From Chromera velia (lineage: Eukaryota; Sar; Chromeraceae), in NCBI GenBank assembly GCA_018398765.1, contig JAHBMJ010001441.1, positions 1 to 30,612 on the forward strand: a stretch of DNA of 30,612 bases, read 5' to 3'. The notes below the pieces were generated by a model, which was given only the letters and a program-made list of their open reading frames with translations, searched no databases and was not told the DNA's origin. Each line of letters starts with the position of its first letter. Positions within the stretch are counted from its first letter, which is position 1. Below, piece after piece: positions 1-10,909 of the stretch. Both the position numbers and the translations under genes were made by a program.

Positions 1-361
1 CTCTGTAAAACTCAGCCACTTCCTCGTCTCCCGCCCCACTGGTAGGGGCGTATGCGGAGATCAGTGTGACGGCTTCGAGGTCAACTCGCCCGATGCGGCT
101 TGCATTACCAGCTTGCTGCAGCACGCCGGGTTTCTGCCTCTCTGCCTTCCTGCTGAACGAGAACCCCACCCCATTTCGCCCCTGTAATGCACTTCCTGCA
201 GGCGGGCCCGCGAGGAGCAACCGCTGCCTTTCATGGCATTCCGTCTCCCCGTGGATACGGGTTTCCTGCAGGAACGCAACGTCCACACTCGCCCTGTGGA
301 ACTCCTCCGCGATGTGGGCTGTCCTCCTTGGGGGAGCCTGTGCTCCCTTTCCTCCTGTATC
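1..361 (-). mobile_element. LINE-like retrotransposon fragment: AP-endonuclease (EEP) domain, cut by window edge
   Basis: Read on the minus strand from 361 down to 1, one frame stays open. It contains HIAEEFHRASVDVAFLQETR, then GVGFSFSRKA, then IGRVDLEAVTLISAYAPTSG and DEEVAEFYRE. These are the successive landmarks of the endonuclease/exonuclease/phosphatase fold as found in non-LTR retrotransposons: the metal-binding Glu in the FLQET block, the GVG(F) strand, and the SAYAPTSG..DEEVAEFY block typical of RTE/CR1/L1-type ORF2 proteins. The reverse transcriptase would follow at coordinates below 1 and is not in the window. The upstream limit (361) is only where the recognisable frame begins; no start codon was identified. 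Whether the copy is intact cannot be judged. A cellular EEP enzyme is the alternative, but the YAPTSG/EEVAEFY spacing favours a LINE. Confidence 0.72.
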
Positions 362-599
362 AAGTAAGGTGCGGCAATTTTGGGTTCCAAGGAACCAGCA
401 CTGTCTACGCCGCTTTTCTTTCTTTCCGTCTCCTTTTTGCCTGTTGCTCTTTTTCCACCTTCCAACTTTCTGTTGCTGCCTTTGCCTGTGTGTCTTTGGT
501 TGCCTACCATAGCAGCGATGCTTGTTCCCTGAGGGGGGCGGCTCTTGACGCCTCAGGGCAGTTCTGCACGGCTTAACTGGGGGAGAGAAGACTCTTGCT

Positions 600-3500
600 G
601 AGACCAGTCCAGCACTGTTGCACAGAACTCCGTGGTTTGGGCTGCTTTTTTCTTCAGAGAAGCGACGGTTCGATCCAAAGCCTCTGCCCCAGACGGGAAA
701 GACTCCAAACCGTTGACACATTGATTAAACGTACACAGAGTGACAATCTTTAAAATCCTGCTATTTTAAATTGAATTGTCGAAATTGTTCTGATGCTGCC
801 CTGCTTGTGTTGACTTGCCTACAGACTTACAAAACGTTCGATCGCTAGTTCGCTCGTCGCCTTTTTATGGGCCGTCGGGCCGTCGCCCAAGGCTGATGAT
901 GGCGCATAATAACGATAATGCTGATGGGTACAGTTGATGTATAGTGTAAGTTGATGCATTGTAAGTATTCAAAGTTGGTCTTTCTAGTATTAAAGTCTAC
1001 TTAGAGGGCTTGTGAGGGGTATAGGCACTGATAAATACTTGCAGTGTCGTGCACGGCTTTAAAAATCTTCACTGACCACCACATCCTTTCCACTCAATAC
1101 TGCATTGATGACCCTTTCTTGAAGCCCGCGGAAGGCGGAAAAACTAAATGTGTTTCGGAGCGTCTGCCGGAGTCCTGAGCTCCAGTCAAAATCTTCAAAC
1201 CACGGGCGAAGGTCCTGTTCGAGATGAAGGGGTACCGGCGCAGGATAGTTTCCCGCTGCCTGTTACTCTCTCAGACGAGCCACAGACTCCCGCATCAGGT
1301 CAGAAGAATCGGATATCTGAATTAATATACGTAATGGGCCGGTGTGCTGAGCAGAGGGAGAGAGCTTAAGCCAGGATGCTTGGGTAAGTACTGCCGCGAG
1401 GACCTATACACTTTAATTTCAGTCTTCTTTGACTCTTCAAGCAATTTTTCTTTTTGCTTTAAGCAACCATCGAGAGGTGAACCTTACTGAAGACTGATCG
1501 AATGTTTTATTGTACTCTGGAAACTCTGAAGACGACTTATATGCTCATGTACTCTGGAAACTCTGGAGACGATATGTTATTATACTCTGTGAATCTCACC
1601 AAAATCTCTGTAGAAGCATTCACCACATGTGTTACATGCATGTAGACGGGTGGCTCTTATACCCGCGTGCAGTCTAAAAGCCGCCCATGCACCAAACATG
1701 CATGCAGGGGGCTCTTAGGTCCGATCTAAGAGCCACCTGATGAAGCGCACCCCATTTTTTTTATACCCAAGTGGCCCTTACAAGTTCTCTCACATAGCAC
1801 AGTTTACGGGTCAAAATTGTAGTAGCCCGGGAGGGGGTCGCTTCTATCTCTGTCCGTCACAGTGTTGCCCAAATTCCAAAATATGCCCCTCAAGCAACTC
1901 GCATGGAGCTGTGATCGCACATACCTATAGCTTAATTACTTCGATCAAACGTCTCTTTTACGTAGCACACAGAGCCACAAGCGATAGAAAAAAGACAGTG
2001 GCGAGACCGAAGGGGGGGGTCGCGCATGATGTTGTGTGTTGGAATTGCGGTTGCTTGTCTGGCATGTCAGGATTGAGAGTGTGCGCATTGGTACTGCGGC
2101 TTATGCCAGGACGATTTTAAATTGTGCGCGCAACCGATCGTTCACGGGGTGGTGTTTGAGCCATGCCGAGATTTATTGATTTTTCGTGCCGTATGTGTAT
2201 TTGGCATCGAATTGGCATGCGTCCGTCTATTTATACATGCGTACTAAGATACAGGCATGTGAAATTTCGAGTAGAAGGACTGTTCTTCTACTGAATACAG
2301 TGCTGCTGCCTACTAGCACAGTGCAGAGACGGTTAGGACATACGTTACAGCTGTCTGAAGTAACACAATTTCCAAGGTAACACTAATTCGCACATGCGTG
2401 CCCCTCAAGTAACTCGCATAGAGTTGCAAGTGCATGCTCGTGCGGTCCCAAAAAGCATACTTCGTGCATGTTACCGTAGCCCCCGCCCCATGCATGCATG
2501 CACCTGCACAAGATATGGCCAAGCCCCCGATGGTGTGCATCAATCAAATTTGCGGACCCCCTAAAGGGCCCCCCGAGGCACTCACCCAACTGGTTGGGTG
2601 TATTTTGTATTTTTAAATTACTATACTAACACTAGGCCATACCGACAATGAACATTAACGTACATATTCCTACCACAGAGAGGTTCAAATATCGTGAACG
2701 TCAAACAGTCAGAAATGGTTATAGTCTGTGTATATGCACTGTCTCTGTATGCATGAACATATAGGGAAAAAACCCACCAAACACACAAACAGAGGCTCCG
2801 CTCAGCTTTTTAGAGTCATGTGGGGGACTGCCTGCCTGTAGGGATATACATGTATGCATAGAGTCTAAAATCGCTTAGAGAGTAGTACCAGTCTGTGCAT
2901 GCACAGCTGTTTTCGTTGCCTACCTATCCCATTCCTCACTGGACTATAGCAGCCCGAGCCACAGATCTTTATAGTTATGACTAAAAAAAATGGTCCCCTG
3001 TCTAACTGTGTAGTGTGAGTATGCAGTTGACAGAGGAGACGGATATGCTGCTCTGGTTCATCTAAATGTGTTTGTTTGAGTGTCTGACTGTTGACTTCTT
3101 ATGGTATAGACCCTATGTGTTCTGAAGTACTCTTATCACACTTTTATTTACCATAGTAATTGATTAGTGCGAGAGAGAATATATACCCATACGAAGTATG
3201 GCTACTTTCAAACAAAACACATGCAGACATACATGCATGCAGACAGACCATTCGATATATCCAAGTCAAAAATTGATCAACAAAGTTAGATAGCCCCGAA
3301 AAGCAGTGTTGCGGTTGTTCCGCAGTGTTCATTCTCGGTATGGCCTAGTATGGCCTCACAGTACACCTAGTGGTACACTTGCGTCTGGATTTAACTGCAT
3401 GGGCACCACTTGTGCAGAAATTTGTATTATAGGTCCAAATAATGTCCGTACTATAAGGCCCCGGCCGGTAATTTTGATTTGTGCGCACACAGATGCCATT

Positions 3501-4125
3501 CAGGCCCAACTAATTAAGTGACACATAAAAATTTCTCTATAAGACGGCCTGCGCGTGTATACTCTGATCATACGCCGTTTTCCTTCAAAACTCAACTTAA
3601 CTTGAGTTATATAATTTAATCTGCTTACTGTACGGCAATTGTTGTTAGAGTGAACGCTTGCATGGTGCGTTCCCCAACTCTCTGAGTTCATAGTTATGTT
3701 GCAAAAAGAGGAACGTGAAAAAGCGTCGATCCCAGCCTGTTTACGATCTGCCCCCGATCAAAGGATAAAAACTTTTGTTTGTGCCCCCCTTTCGACGCCG
3801 GACTCGACTACGGGAGCACCCACCACGATACGTCGGCGCGCAGTGCGCGCCCACTCTCGTGTATCTCCTTTGTAGTGCGGCTCATGCACTTTTTTGTGAC
3901 AGGCTGGATGCTATAGTGCAACATGCATGCAATCAACGCAACACTCGCAACGCGCAACATCATGCACATGTTCAGGCATGCTTCCTGGGTGCACCATCGA
4001 TCCTATATCGATCCTGCATCCCTGTGACAGTCGTGCCGCTGCTTTATGCACAGGTTGATAGATCGATGGAATCAGCAGCAGTTATAAAGAACATTCGCTG
4101 ACTCAGTTCGATCGCGTTTGAAGCT
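600..4125. other. Gene-poor intergenic stretch with dispersed short repeats
   Basis: No exon with convincing splice sites was found here. Open frames are short and lack protein-like composition. Base composition alternates between mixed and AT-rich. Visible structure consists of a small tandem repeat (1511-1597), several TGCATGC clusters (around 1634-1700, 2462-2508, 3228-3240, 3920-3985) and short dispersed similarities. One of these is the word CCCCTCAAGNAACTCGCAT, seen at about 1888 and again at about 2401, with a shorter relative at about 19939. Old degenerate repeats are the most likely content. Confidence 0.5.
1511..1597 (+). repeat. Short tandem repeat, about 35-bp unit
   Basis: TGTACTCTGGAAACTCTG followed by RAGACGA is present at 1511 and again at 1548. 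A third, decayed copy (TATACTCTGTGAATCTC) lies at 1581. There are two good copies and one partial. Confidence 0.7.
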
Positions 4126-4126
4126 T

Positions 4127-4139
4127 TTATATATATACC
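4127..4139 (+). promoter_or_regulatory. TATA-like AT tract upstream of the 4290 gene
   Basis: The tract TTTATATATATAC lies about 150 nt upstream of the first ATG of the six-exon gene. It could be a core promoter element or simple AT-repeat. Position is the only support. Confidence 0.2.
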
Positions 4140-4289
4140 AGCTTTCAAAGTGAATCTCAAACGTGCTCGTTAAATTCTCCGAACTCGGTTGATTCATCGA
4201 TCGGCATTTCATCCTCTGAATTCGGTCCTCGGAGGGCACAAAAAGGGCTTCTTCTCGATCTTGCGAGGACGGGTCGATTTGTCCTCGAG

Positions 4290-5528
4290 ATGAATACCAG
4301 CACGCTCCAGGCAGTCTTGCAAGCTTCACGTGAAGTAGAGGAGCTGGCCCGAAAGCAAGCTTTCTCCGACTCGCAAGCTCTGGAATCGCTGAAGAAGATG
4401 CCGGTGCGTTTACAACGCGTGTCCTCTGCAACGGACCTCTGTCCCTCAGCGAGTCCTTGATTCAGTTCAGAGGCTGTCATTCTGATTGCAGGACTTCATC
4501 AGCCTCAACAGCATTTTTGGACCTTTTGTGGACTCTGAGGTATGGGAGTTCTGGTGAACCTAACCTGGTATAGTGCCGAGATGCCCTGGCATAATTCAGA
4601 CACTGTCCTGAGAACTGCAGCGTCTTCATTTTTGTGTTTTTGCAGAAACACCGCACCGAGTGCCCTCAAGATCAGCTGAGTCTGCAGTACTTTATGGACC
4701 TTGCAAGGAGTCGCATTGAAGGTAGGCACGCCACGCGCGAAAAATGTCGCTGGGTCACTTCGCACCGGATTTCTTTTGTCATCTGGCTGCCCCATTGCGT
4801 GTGCCTTCTTGCAGCATGTGCCGCGGACCCTTTCAAATTCGCACAACTGCACGCCAAGTATCTTGAGTCGAAGAATGCCGAAGATTCAGGTGGGTTTCTC
4901 TTTCGCCAAAGTTCCCTGTACATTTTTTCGTGTCCAAGATTGAAACGGGTCGATGAAACACTCAACGCTTTCTGCAGGCAAGGCAGAGGACTCGTGGGCG
5001 TGGATGTTCTTTGGTCCCGAGATCACCGAGAGCTCCGTCGTTTGGTCTGGTGAAGAGCAGCAAGCCTTTGAGAAGGTTGCTGAGGACATTTCACTTCTTT
5101 TGGCAGACGGAGACCAGTTTCAGTTGGCTGCGGACACGTTTGGCTTCTCAAGTACAGAGGTACACAGATTGCCAGGGGTAGAGATCCCTCTCTTCGCATT
5201 CGTTCCTTCTCACAGATAGAAAATCCCTTTTCATACATTCATGCAGCATGAAGCCAAGGATCTCGATCCCTGCTTTCAAAGTCCAGACGACATTTCGACG
5301 GGAATAGATGAAATCAAAGCGTACAGCGACATGGTTTCGGCTGGGACAGAACATGTGGACCGTCTGCAGATGATCCTGCAATCGACTGTCCTGAGGAGAA
5401 TCACAGCAAAGATTACGATGAAGCTCACTCGCACTGGCGCGACAGCTCTCACACTGAATAGTCCCGCTGAAGCGCCCATTCAGGTTACCTCAGCGCATGA
5501 GGAAGTCTTCGAGTGTCACACTGAGTAG
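4290..5528 (+). CDS. Six-exon gene, protein of unknown family (258 aa predicted)
   Basis: Exons 4290-4403, 4492-4539, 4646-4721, 4815-4889, 4978-5159 and 5247-5528 join in frame to 258 codons plus TAG. All five introns (88, 106, 93, 88 and 87 nt) have GT donors (GTGCGT, GTATGG, GTAGGC, GTGGGT, GTACAC) and CAG acceptors. The phases match at every junction, which strongly supports a real gene. The start ATG is the first in frame of the open 5' region, in the context CTCGAGATGA; an extra 5' exon cannot be excluded. The product begins MNTSTLQAVLQASREVEELA. It is acidic and mostly helix-like, with three Trp in exon 5 (DSWAWMFFGPE, VVWSGEEQQAFEKVAEDI) and a Ser/Thr-rich C-terminus ending EVFECHTE. 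No signal peptide, membrane segment or known domain was recognised, so no function is proposed. It is the only well-formed plus-strand gene in the first 19 kb. Confidence 0.82.
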
Positions 5529-6337
5529 AGGCGAGTAGAAGAAGTGAACAGAGTGAACGTGACATGGTTTTAAGTCGAAGCTATACGTCAGATTCTTCTT
5601 TGCCGCACTGCGCAGATTCAATTCTTTCCACTCGATAAGAAAATCGATTTCCCCTCGAGTTCATGACACTGTTCATGAGTCAAACATGGTAGAACAGCCT
5701 GCGTCTTGTATGCAGACACTAACTTTCGATCATGAGATTCAAGCTAATTCAAGCTACACTTCTTATGTTAGTTTCTGACTTTTTTTTTTTTAATTTAGTT
5801 TTTTTAACTTTTTTATAAACTTGAAAATCATTAAAATTAAAAGAATTACTAGTAAAATTATTTTTTAGTTATGATGATGATGATGATGATTATGATAAAT
5901 TACTAGTAAATTGGGTTAATTAATAGTAAATTAAATGACTTAATTCAATCTTAATTCAACTAAATGGCTAGCTAAACAGGGATACATATTATAATTTTAA
6001 ACACAATTTAATTGATAAATTTCCTATCAATTAAATAAATTTAAAACTTTTTAAACCTAGTTTGAAACATATGTTCAAATGATATGTTTCTAAACTTGAA
6101 ATTGTTAAATATAAATAGGTTTTTTATGCAGTGTAATAATATAGTATGCACTAGCTAAAATATTTGCAAGTGTATATCCAGGTGTACATACGGAGAAAAT
6201 AATTAAAATTTCAGTTTAAAGTTTATAGTATGTGACACAAGTATACACAAGTCACATGACCAAAAGAACTTTTCTAAATAATATGCATAAAACTTGAATA
6301 AGTAAAATTCTTCATCAGAGAATCGATTTCAGAAAGT
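5529..6337. other. AT-rich island downstream of the six-exon gene
   Basis: From about 5770 the composition drops abruptly to very AT-rich DNA, with poly-T runs, TTAATTA/CTAGTAAA words and a short (GAT)n run at about 5872-5890. It returns to mixed composition near 6340. No open frame of note and no RNA gene is recognised. The 3' UTR of the gene ending at 5528 presumably lies in the first 200 nt. Confidence 0.6.
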
Positions 6338-6445
6338 ATGTGAAAGTTTGGTTTAAACAATGGGGGCCGGGGCATTTTCTACGGCTCCAGGCGGCTCTGG
6401 CCATGGCTCTGTGCACCCTTGTCAATCAAGCCGAGTCTCCGGCTA

Positions 6446-7949
6446 TTATACACGAGGATGTGCTTCGATCTCCAGATTCAGTAAAGTTTTTTGTCCACTG
6501 GCAGACCATTGCACAATGTTGAATTCGATTTCTTTAAGTTCATTTTCGAAGCTGCTATCTTCACAGCCGGCCCACACATGCACGATGACAATCCTGCTGG
6601 CTAGCTGCGACGTCGGCAGAGCATTGTCGGTGCAACTGCAGAAGGAGCCACCTGGAGGCGATAGACACCGCTCTTCCGACTGCCCGCCTCCCCAACCACC
6701 ACGCAGCCTGCCCGCAGGTTCTGCACTGCGAAGAACTGAAGGGCTCTCTTTTCAATCACTTCTGCCCGCGTCAGCCTCAGTAGGTTGCATGCAGCTCGGA
6801 CGAAGAAAGTGAGGCTATGGACGGCCGTCAACGATGCACCCTGCAGAGAGAGGGGGACTTCGAGGGAAATGAATAGGGAGAGAGAGAGACAGACCGATCA
6901 GAAAACAGAGTCACAGACAAATGTACAGGAAGAACAAAATCAAGAACTTTTGAGCTGGGTTCGCAGTCGATGTACTGACGTCTTCTGCTCAAGATGCATT
7001 GGTGTCGTCCCGGAATCAGAAGAAGAAATGCGTTGACACAGATTGAAGCGAGGAACTGATGATTGAGAGGAGCACTCAAGCAGATATGAAGGGAAGGAGA
7101 TAAGGAGGGAGGTTAGAGGAAGGAATACAGGGAGGACTGAAGGGCACCTAGGGGAAAAAAGGGACGGAGAAACTTGCCTGCTTTGATCATGATCCGAGAG
7201 GGAAGGCCCAAAGTTTCCTCGATCCGCCACTCTTTCTGCCAATTAACTCCCCGCAGCATTTTCATGCATGAGTGCTTTCTTTTTCTCCTTTTCGGCCGGC
7301 CTCTGCCTCTGCCGCGCCGTCTCCCCACCGGCCTCCTCGGCGGTCAAGCACGATGGATCTTCTTCTCCCCCTCCCTCCTCGCTGGCGTTCGTTTCCCTTT
7401 CCCCGGGGCCTGCTGCTGTGCATCTATGTTGCTGTTTGTGTTCTCACTGGAATCGTTAGCCTCACACGTGGAGGGGAAGAAGTCTCCGAGCAACGCTGCG
7501 AAGTTGGTCCCGTCCTCTGCAGGGAAACAGTCTGCATGCTTGGGACGGTGGCCTGCCTGCAAAAGAATTGAGAAGAGATAGACATGAGCAGTGTGGAGCA
7601 AGCAAGAGAAATACACAGCATTTCTGAGCACCTGTCATGAATGGATGATTAAAAAGATGAACGAATGAATGGATGGAGAGATGATGTAGTAGAGAAAGAT
7701 AGAAAGGACTGGAGCCGACGAAAGTGTCTCGCTTGAGTTGTTCCTCACTGAAAAAAGTCTCGTGAGACACAAGATTGGGTCTCATAGACAGACAGTAGAC
7801 GTTATTCGCTCTCACAACAAATGAGGCTGCTGCAAGCGGTTTGAAGTAGCGACACCGGCAAGAGAAAACGACAAGAGACAATCACGAACCTCAATGGCCT
7901 TCAAGAGAATAAATTCTTCCTCGTCTTGCTTCAGTGGAACCTCCTCCAT
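6446..7949 (-). pseudogene. Dynein heavy chain fragment, AAA1/AAA2 boundary to AAA2 P-loop (structure partly unresolved; may be intact exons)
   Basis: Exon 7949-7890 starts with an ATG (MEEVPLKQDEEEFILLKAIE) and ends at a GTTCGT donor. An acceptor at 7557 opens AGHRPKHADCFPAEDGTNFA then ALLGDFFPST. Joined, these read E..LLKAI....PKH....F..LLGDFFP, which is the conserved E..LL.AI.D.N.PK...D...F..L..DLFP block between AAA1 and AAA2 of dynein heavy chains. Exon 6840-6652 (acceptor after CTCTCTCTGCAG, donor GTGGCT) encodes RALQFFAVQNLRAGCVVVGE then AGSRKSGVYRLQ, matching the QL...L.VR.G...VG..GSGKS..Y..L element of AAA2. The Walker A reads GEAGSRKS, with Arg where Gly is usual. A further open exon 6604-6446 (TAA) follows a possible 47-nt intron. 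The stretch between, 7555-7000, has competing frames. One is read to a TGA at 7344, another is open about 7420-7246 (EEDPSCLTAEEAGG...), and a third reads GVNWQKEWRIEETLGLP and then CAG|GCAAGT, a possible GC-AG intron at 7177. No AAA2 Walker B, AAA3-6 or stalk is seen. Confidence 0.6.
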
Positions 7950-8137
7950 TTCTCCCCTCAATCTCCATCCACAAAAAAATTTGAATGCTGACACAGCTTA
8001 CCCTTACAAAATGACAAAGATGATCATCAGCCGCAAAAGCCCTGTTCCATTCCTCTTTTTTCTTCATTGAAAAATTCTGTCTGTCAGCTTTACCTTCTCT
8101 CGAAACAGAAGAAAAAGAGTGACCGACTGACGTTCTC

Positions 8138-9575
8138 TCAGGCTCTGGCCTCTGCCTGCCTTGGGACTTCGGCTAGTAGAGAAAAATCTCTTGACGTATG
8201 AGCGTTGATGGCAAGATCGAGTCGCTCCGCAAACTCCAAATTCCTCTCGACAGACGTTGACAGCTCGTCCAGTCGTGATCTCAAAGCCGCAAGACTTTCC
8301 AACGGTTCCTGTGTGTGAGCGAGCAGCTTCGATTTCGTCAGGTGGATCGACAACAATGTGCTCCTGTGGTATTCTGCTTCCGTCTGCTTCTCCCCTTCAC
8401 AAGACCCTCTGTGCGCGACTGCACAGGATCTTCCGCTGTGAAATAAATGGCAAAGGCCTCCAGAGGGTTCCTGTCCGTCGGAGAGAACAGACCTTCGGCA
8501 GCGCGGAGGGAGAGGAGAGAAACGGCCATTGCCCCCTCTTGCAAATTTTCCAGCGATTGCCTCAACACGGGGAGCGCGCGTTGGAAACTTGCCACAAAGA
8601 CGTGCTTCTCGGCCTCCATCTCTGTCAGTTTGACCTGCACATGAGAAGACAGGGAAGGAACAGCAGACAGAGGTACATGTAAATCATGAAAGCAACCAAA
8701 AAGGAGGAAGAAGAGAAGTGCCAAAGGCTGACAGACACATAGACGTGAAAACAGATAGCCATTGAGGATGCTTCGAATGCGGACTTTCTAATCATATGGA
8801 ACAAAGAAAGAGTAAGAGAGAGAGAGAAAGAGGGGGGGGGGGGGGGAAATAATGAGTTGCTGACAGACCTCTAAGAGATTTTTGTTCTGTTCGACATCCA
8901 TTTTGGTGGCCAGGCTTCTCTCGTATTGTCTATCAAACCAGACAATCCTTAGGGACTCTGCAAGAAGCTTGAGGGCAGACAGCTGCCTCAACCTCATGGC
9001 CTCCACTTCTGCGACCTCTGCAGCAGCACTCACTTTGGCTTTCTGGTCCACAAACTCTTCCACCTTCTCAGCATGACCTTGAGCGAAGCCCTCGCAGTCC
9101 TTCACCCAATCCCTGAGAATGTCCAGTTGACGATCCAGCCAGACAGGGAAAGTCTTCAAGACACAATGATAAAGACCTGCGGGAATTCTCAACAGGCTCA
9201 TTCTCACAGGCGCCAGATGGACCCAGAAGAGCCCCACACCGAACTCTTTGGGGATTCGAGAGAACTGCCGCACCTGTTCTCCTACAGCCTGTGCGAGGGA
9301 CAAGAAGACGTCAGCAGGTTCCTCGGAGACTCTTGGGTCGTCAGGTGCCGCAATCTTCACGGCGGGCAGTCTGGCAATTGTACCCGCCCAGGTCGGTGCC
9401 TCGGAGGCCGTGCGCATGCAGGCGTCGAAGGAAGCCAGACCAGCAGAGACATGGGCGTAGCTCTGCAGACACAAAGAAAGGGGAAGAGTGTGGGCTTGGT
9501 GAGAAACATCAGAGAGAAACCCTTTTCTGGCAATAGCGGAGAAACGAAGAAGAGGAAGAAGAAGAAGAAGAGGAA

Positions 9576-9610
<35 letters not shown>

Positions 9611-10459
9611 AGAATTTCCTTCGGTTCGCATTCTGAGGATCTTTGTCTTTCATTTCATCCTCTCTACGTGACTCACTGCAGCCACTGCCTGGAGGACTAC
9701 AGAACATGAGATGGCACATGTCGGTCTGCGACGAAGATGGGGAATGACCTCGAGGGTCATCATTGCCCCGAGTGTTTTTCCCTTCCCTGCGGTCTTCCGC
9801 CCGTGCCCCTCCTTCTGTTGTTGCTGCTGCTGCTGTGTTTGGAAGATTCGGGTTCGCAGAGTGTCTCCCAAAAGCTCGGAGTCTGACGCAAAGGCTGATA
9901 AAAGTTCTTTTGCGAGAACTCGAGCCGACTCTGCTGGTGCTCTGAATTCAAGGGCTGCAAGAAGAGGCCCAGACGATGATCCTGCACCCCCCCCACTGGC
10001 CCGGGCCCCCCAACACCTGAAGGCTGCACCAGGCTCTTTGGCATGAAATCCCTCTCGGCATGCCGCTCCAGCCTGAGGCTCGAGCAAGGGAGCAAGGAGC
10101 CGCATGTGCGTTGAATGCGAAGCCTTGGATAGGGCTGCGACTGCCATACAGGTCTGGTCTATGAAAGCTGCAGAAAGGGCTCTCAGAGATTCTTGGGAGG
10201 GTGAGAGGGACAGAGAGAGCTCTAACGGGGCTGCCCTGGCATCCCCACCCTCTTCAGAAGGCAGAGCAGTCGGGGGGCTGTAAAGGGAGAGGTCCAAGAA
10301 CAGAAGTGGACTCTGGGGGGTGGTCCCCGACCACCTCGCTCCCTCCTCTGGGGCCTCGGCTGCCCCTCCTGCTGCCTCATTCTCTGCGGGCTTCTTTGTC
10401 TGGTGACTCAAGCCCCCCTCCAGCAACACCAGCAGACGCTCGATCCACCTGTGAGTGAC
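8138..10459 (-). CDS. Dynein heavy chain tail-like segment (four exons, 5' end unresolved)
   Basis: Four exons join without a frame break: 10459-9677 (CAG acceptor, GTGAGT donor), 9462-8869 (CTGCAG acceptor, GTCTGT donor), 8634-8401 (GTGCAG acceptor, GTGAAG donor) and 8308-8138 (CACACAG acceptor, TGA stop). All junctions are phase 0. Exon 1 (261 codons) is Ala/Ser/Gly-rich with a short polyQ (FQTQQQQQQQK). Exons 2-4 are long amphipathic helices: LLRIPAGLYHCVLK, DWVKDCEGFAQGHAEKVEEF, SYERSLATKM-type segments, LEVKLTEMEAEKHVFVASFQ and SRLDELSTSVERNLEFAERL. The order (a V/I-P-hydrophobic segment, EEFV, a long helix, E...F...L....., then LR.RLDE...........L.) resembles the stem of axonemal dynein heavy chains. 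That is family resemblance judged by eye, strengthened by the dynein AAA2 elements immediately downstream. An in-frame 57-nt segment (8491-8435) also carries splice-like ends and could be an optional intron. A generic coiled-coil protein is the alternative. Confidence 0.55.
8812..8846 (+). repeat. (AG)n plus G16 run
   Basis: AG dinucleotide repeats followed by a run of G inside the 8868-8635 intron of the dynein tail-like gene. Confidence 0.9.
9540..9615 (+). repeat. (GAA/GGA)n trinucleotide microsatellite
   Basis: GAAGAAGAGGAAGAAG-type repeat within the intron 9676-9463 of the dynein tail-like gene. The minus-strand sense is pyrimidine-rich and may help the 9463 acceptor. Confidence 0.93.
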
Positions 10460-10845
10460 CTGAGACAACAAGGGGAGGGACAATGGAATTAAGGTTAGAG
10501 GGAGAAGGTCAAAGAAAGATTAGAGGGCACAAACAGACATACGACCAACTCTTGAAACCAATGTATTGTAATGTAGAGCTGTGGGAGAATGCACACAGAG
10601 CTGTCATCGAAAATACAAAAAGCAGAAGCATTTTTCACTTGAGATCAGGTACGTGACCGCTAAAAAAAAACAACCTTGCAGTCTGCTTCATTGGAGAGAA
10701 GCAAGATGGAGTGAGAGTGAGGCAGGCAGAATTTCGTTCCAGTCACACGGATGCAGAGCACAAATCCAAAATAAGAGGCACCTAATTCAGCTCGAAGGCC
10801 CTTCACTTCTTTTTTCGTGATGCACACACACAGACGTCGACTCAC

Positions 10846-10909
10846 TTTCCGCTCTCTGAAGTTCTGCAGCCCTTCTTCGCCCTTCTTCTACATTCGTGGC
10901 CTTTCCCAT
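10846..10909 (-). CDS. Candidate first exon upstream of the dynein-like tail
   Basis: ATG at 10909 opens MGKATNVEEGRRRAAELQRA plus one residue, and runs into a strong donor, AAA|GTGAGT at 10845. Composition is protein-like and charged. It ends in phase 1, whereas the next recognised exon (10459) needs phase 0. Either an unrecognised small exon lies between 10845 and 10460, or the frame reads through to a later donor (candidates near CGT|GTGACT, or AAG|GTTGTT at about 10672). Assignment to the dynein-like gene is therefore only positional. Confidence 0.42.

Noticed and set aside
66-576. Plus-strand frames of about 130-150 codons
   Set aside because: Antisense shadows of the LINE endonuclease frame; no motif on the plus strand.
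661-690. GGTTCGATCC resembling a tRNA B box
   Set aside because: Flanks do not form a T-stem or acceptor stem, and no A box or anticodon arm is found upstream.
6340-6522. Plus-strand 60-codon frame (KVWFKQWGPGHF...)
   Set aside because: It lies antisense to a minus-strand exon-like frame, and has no splice sites or recognisable motif.
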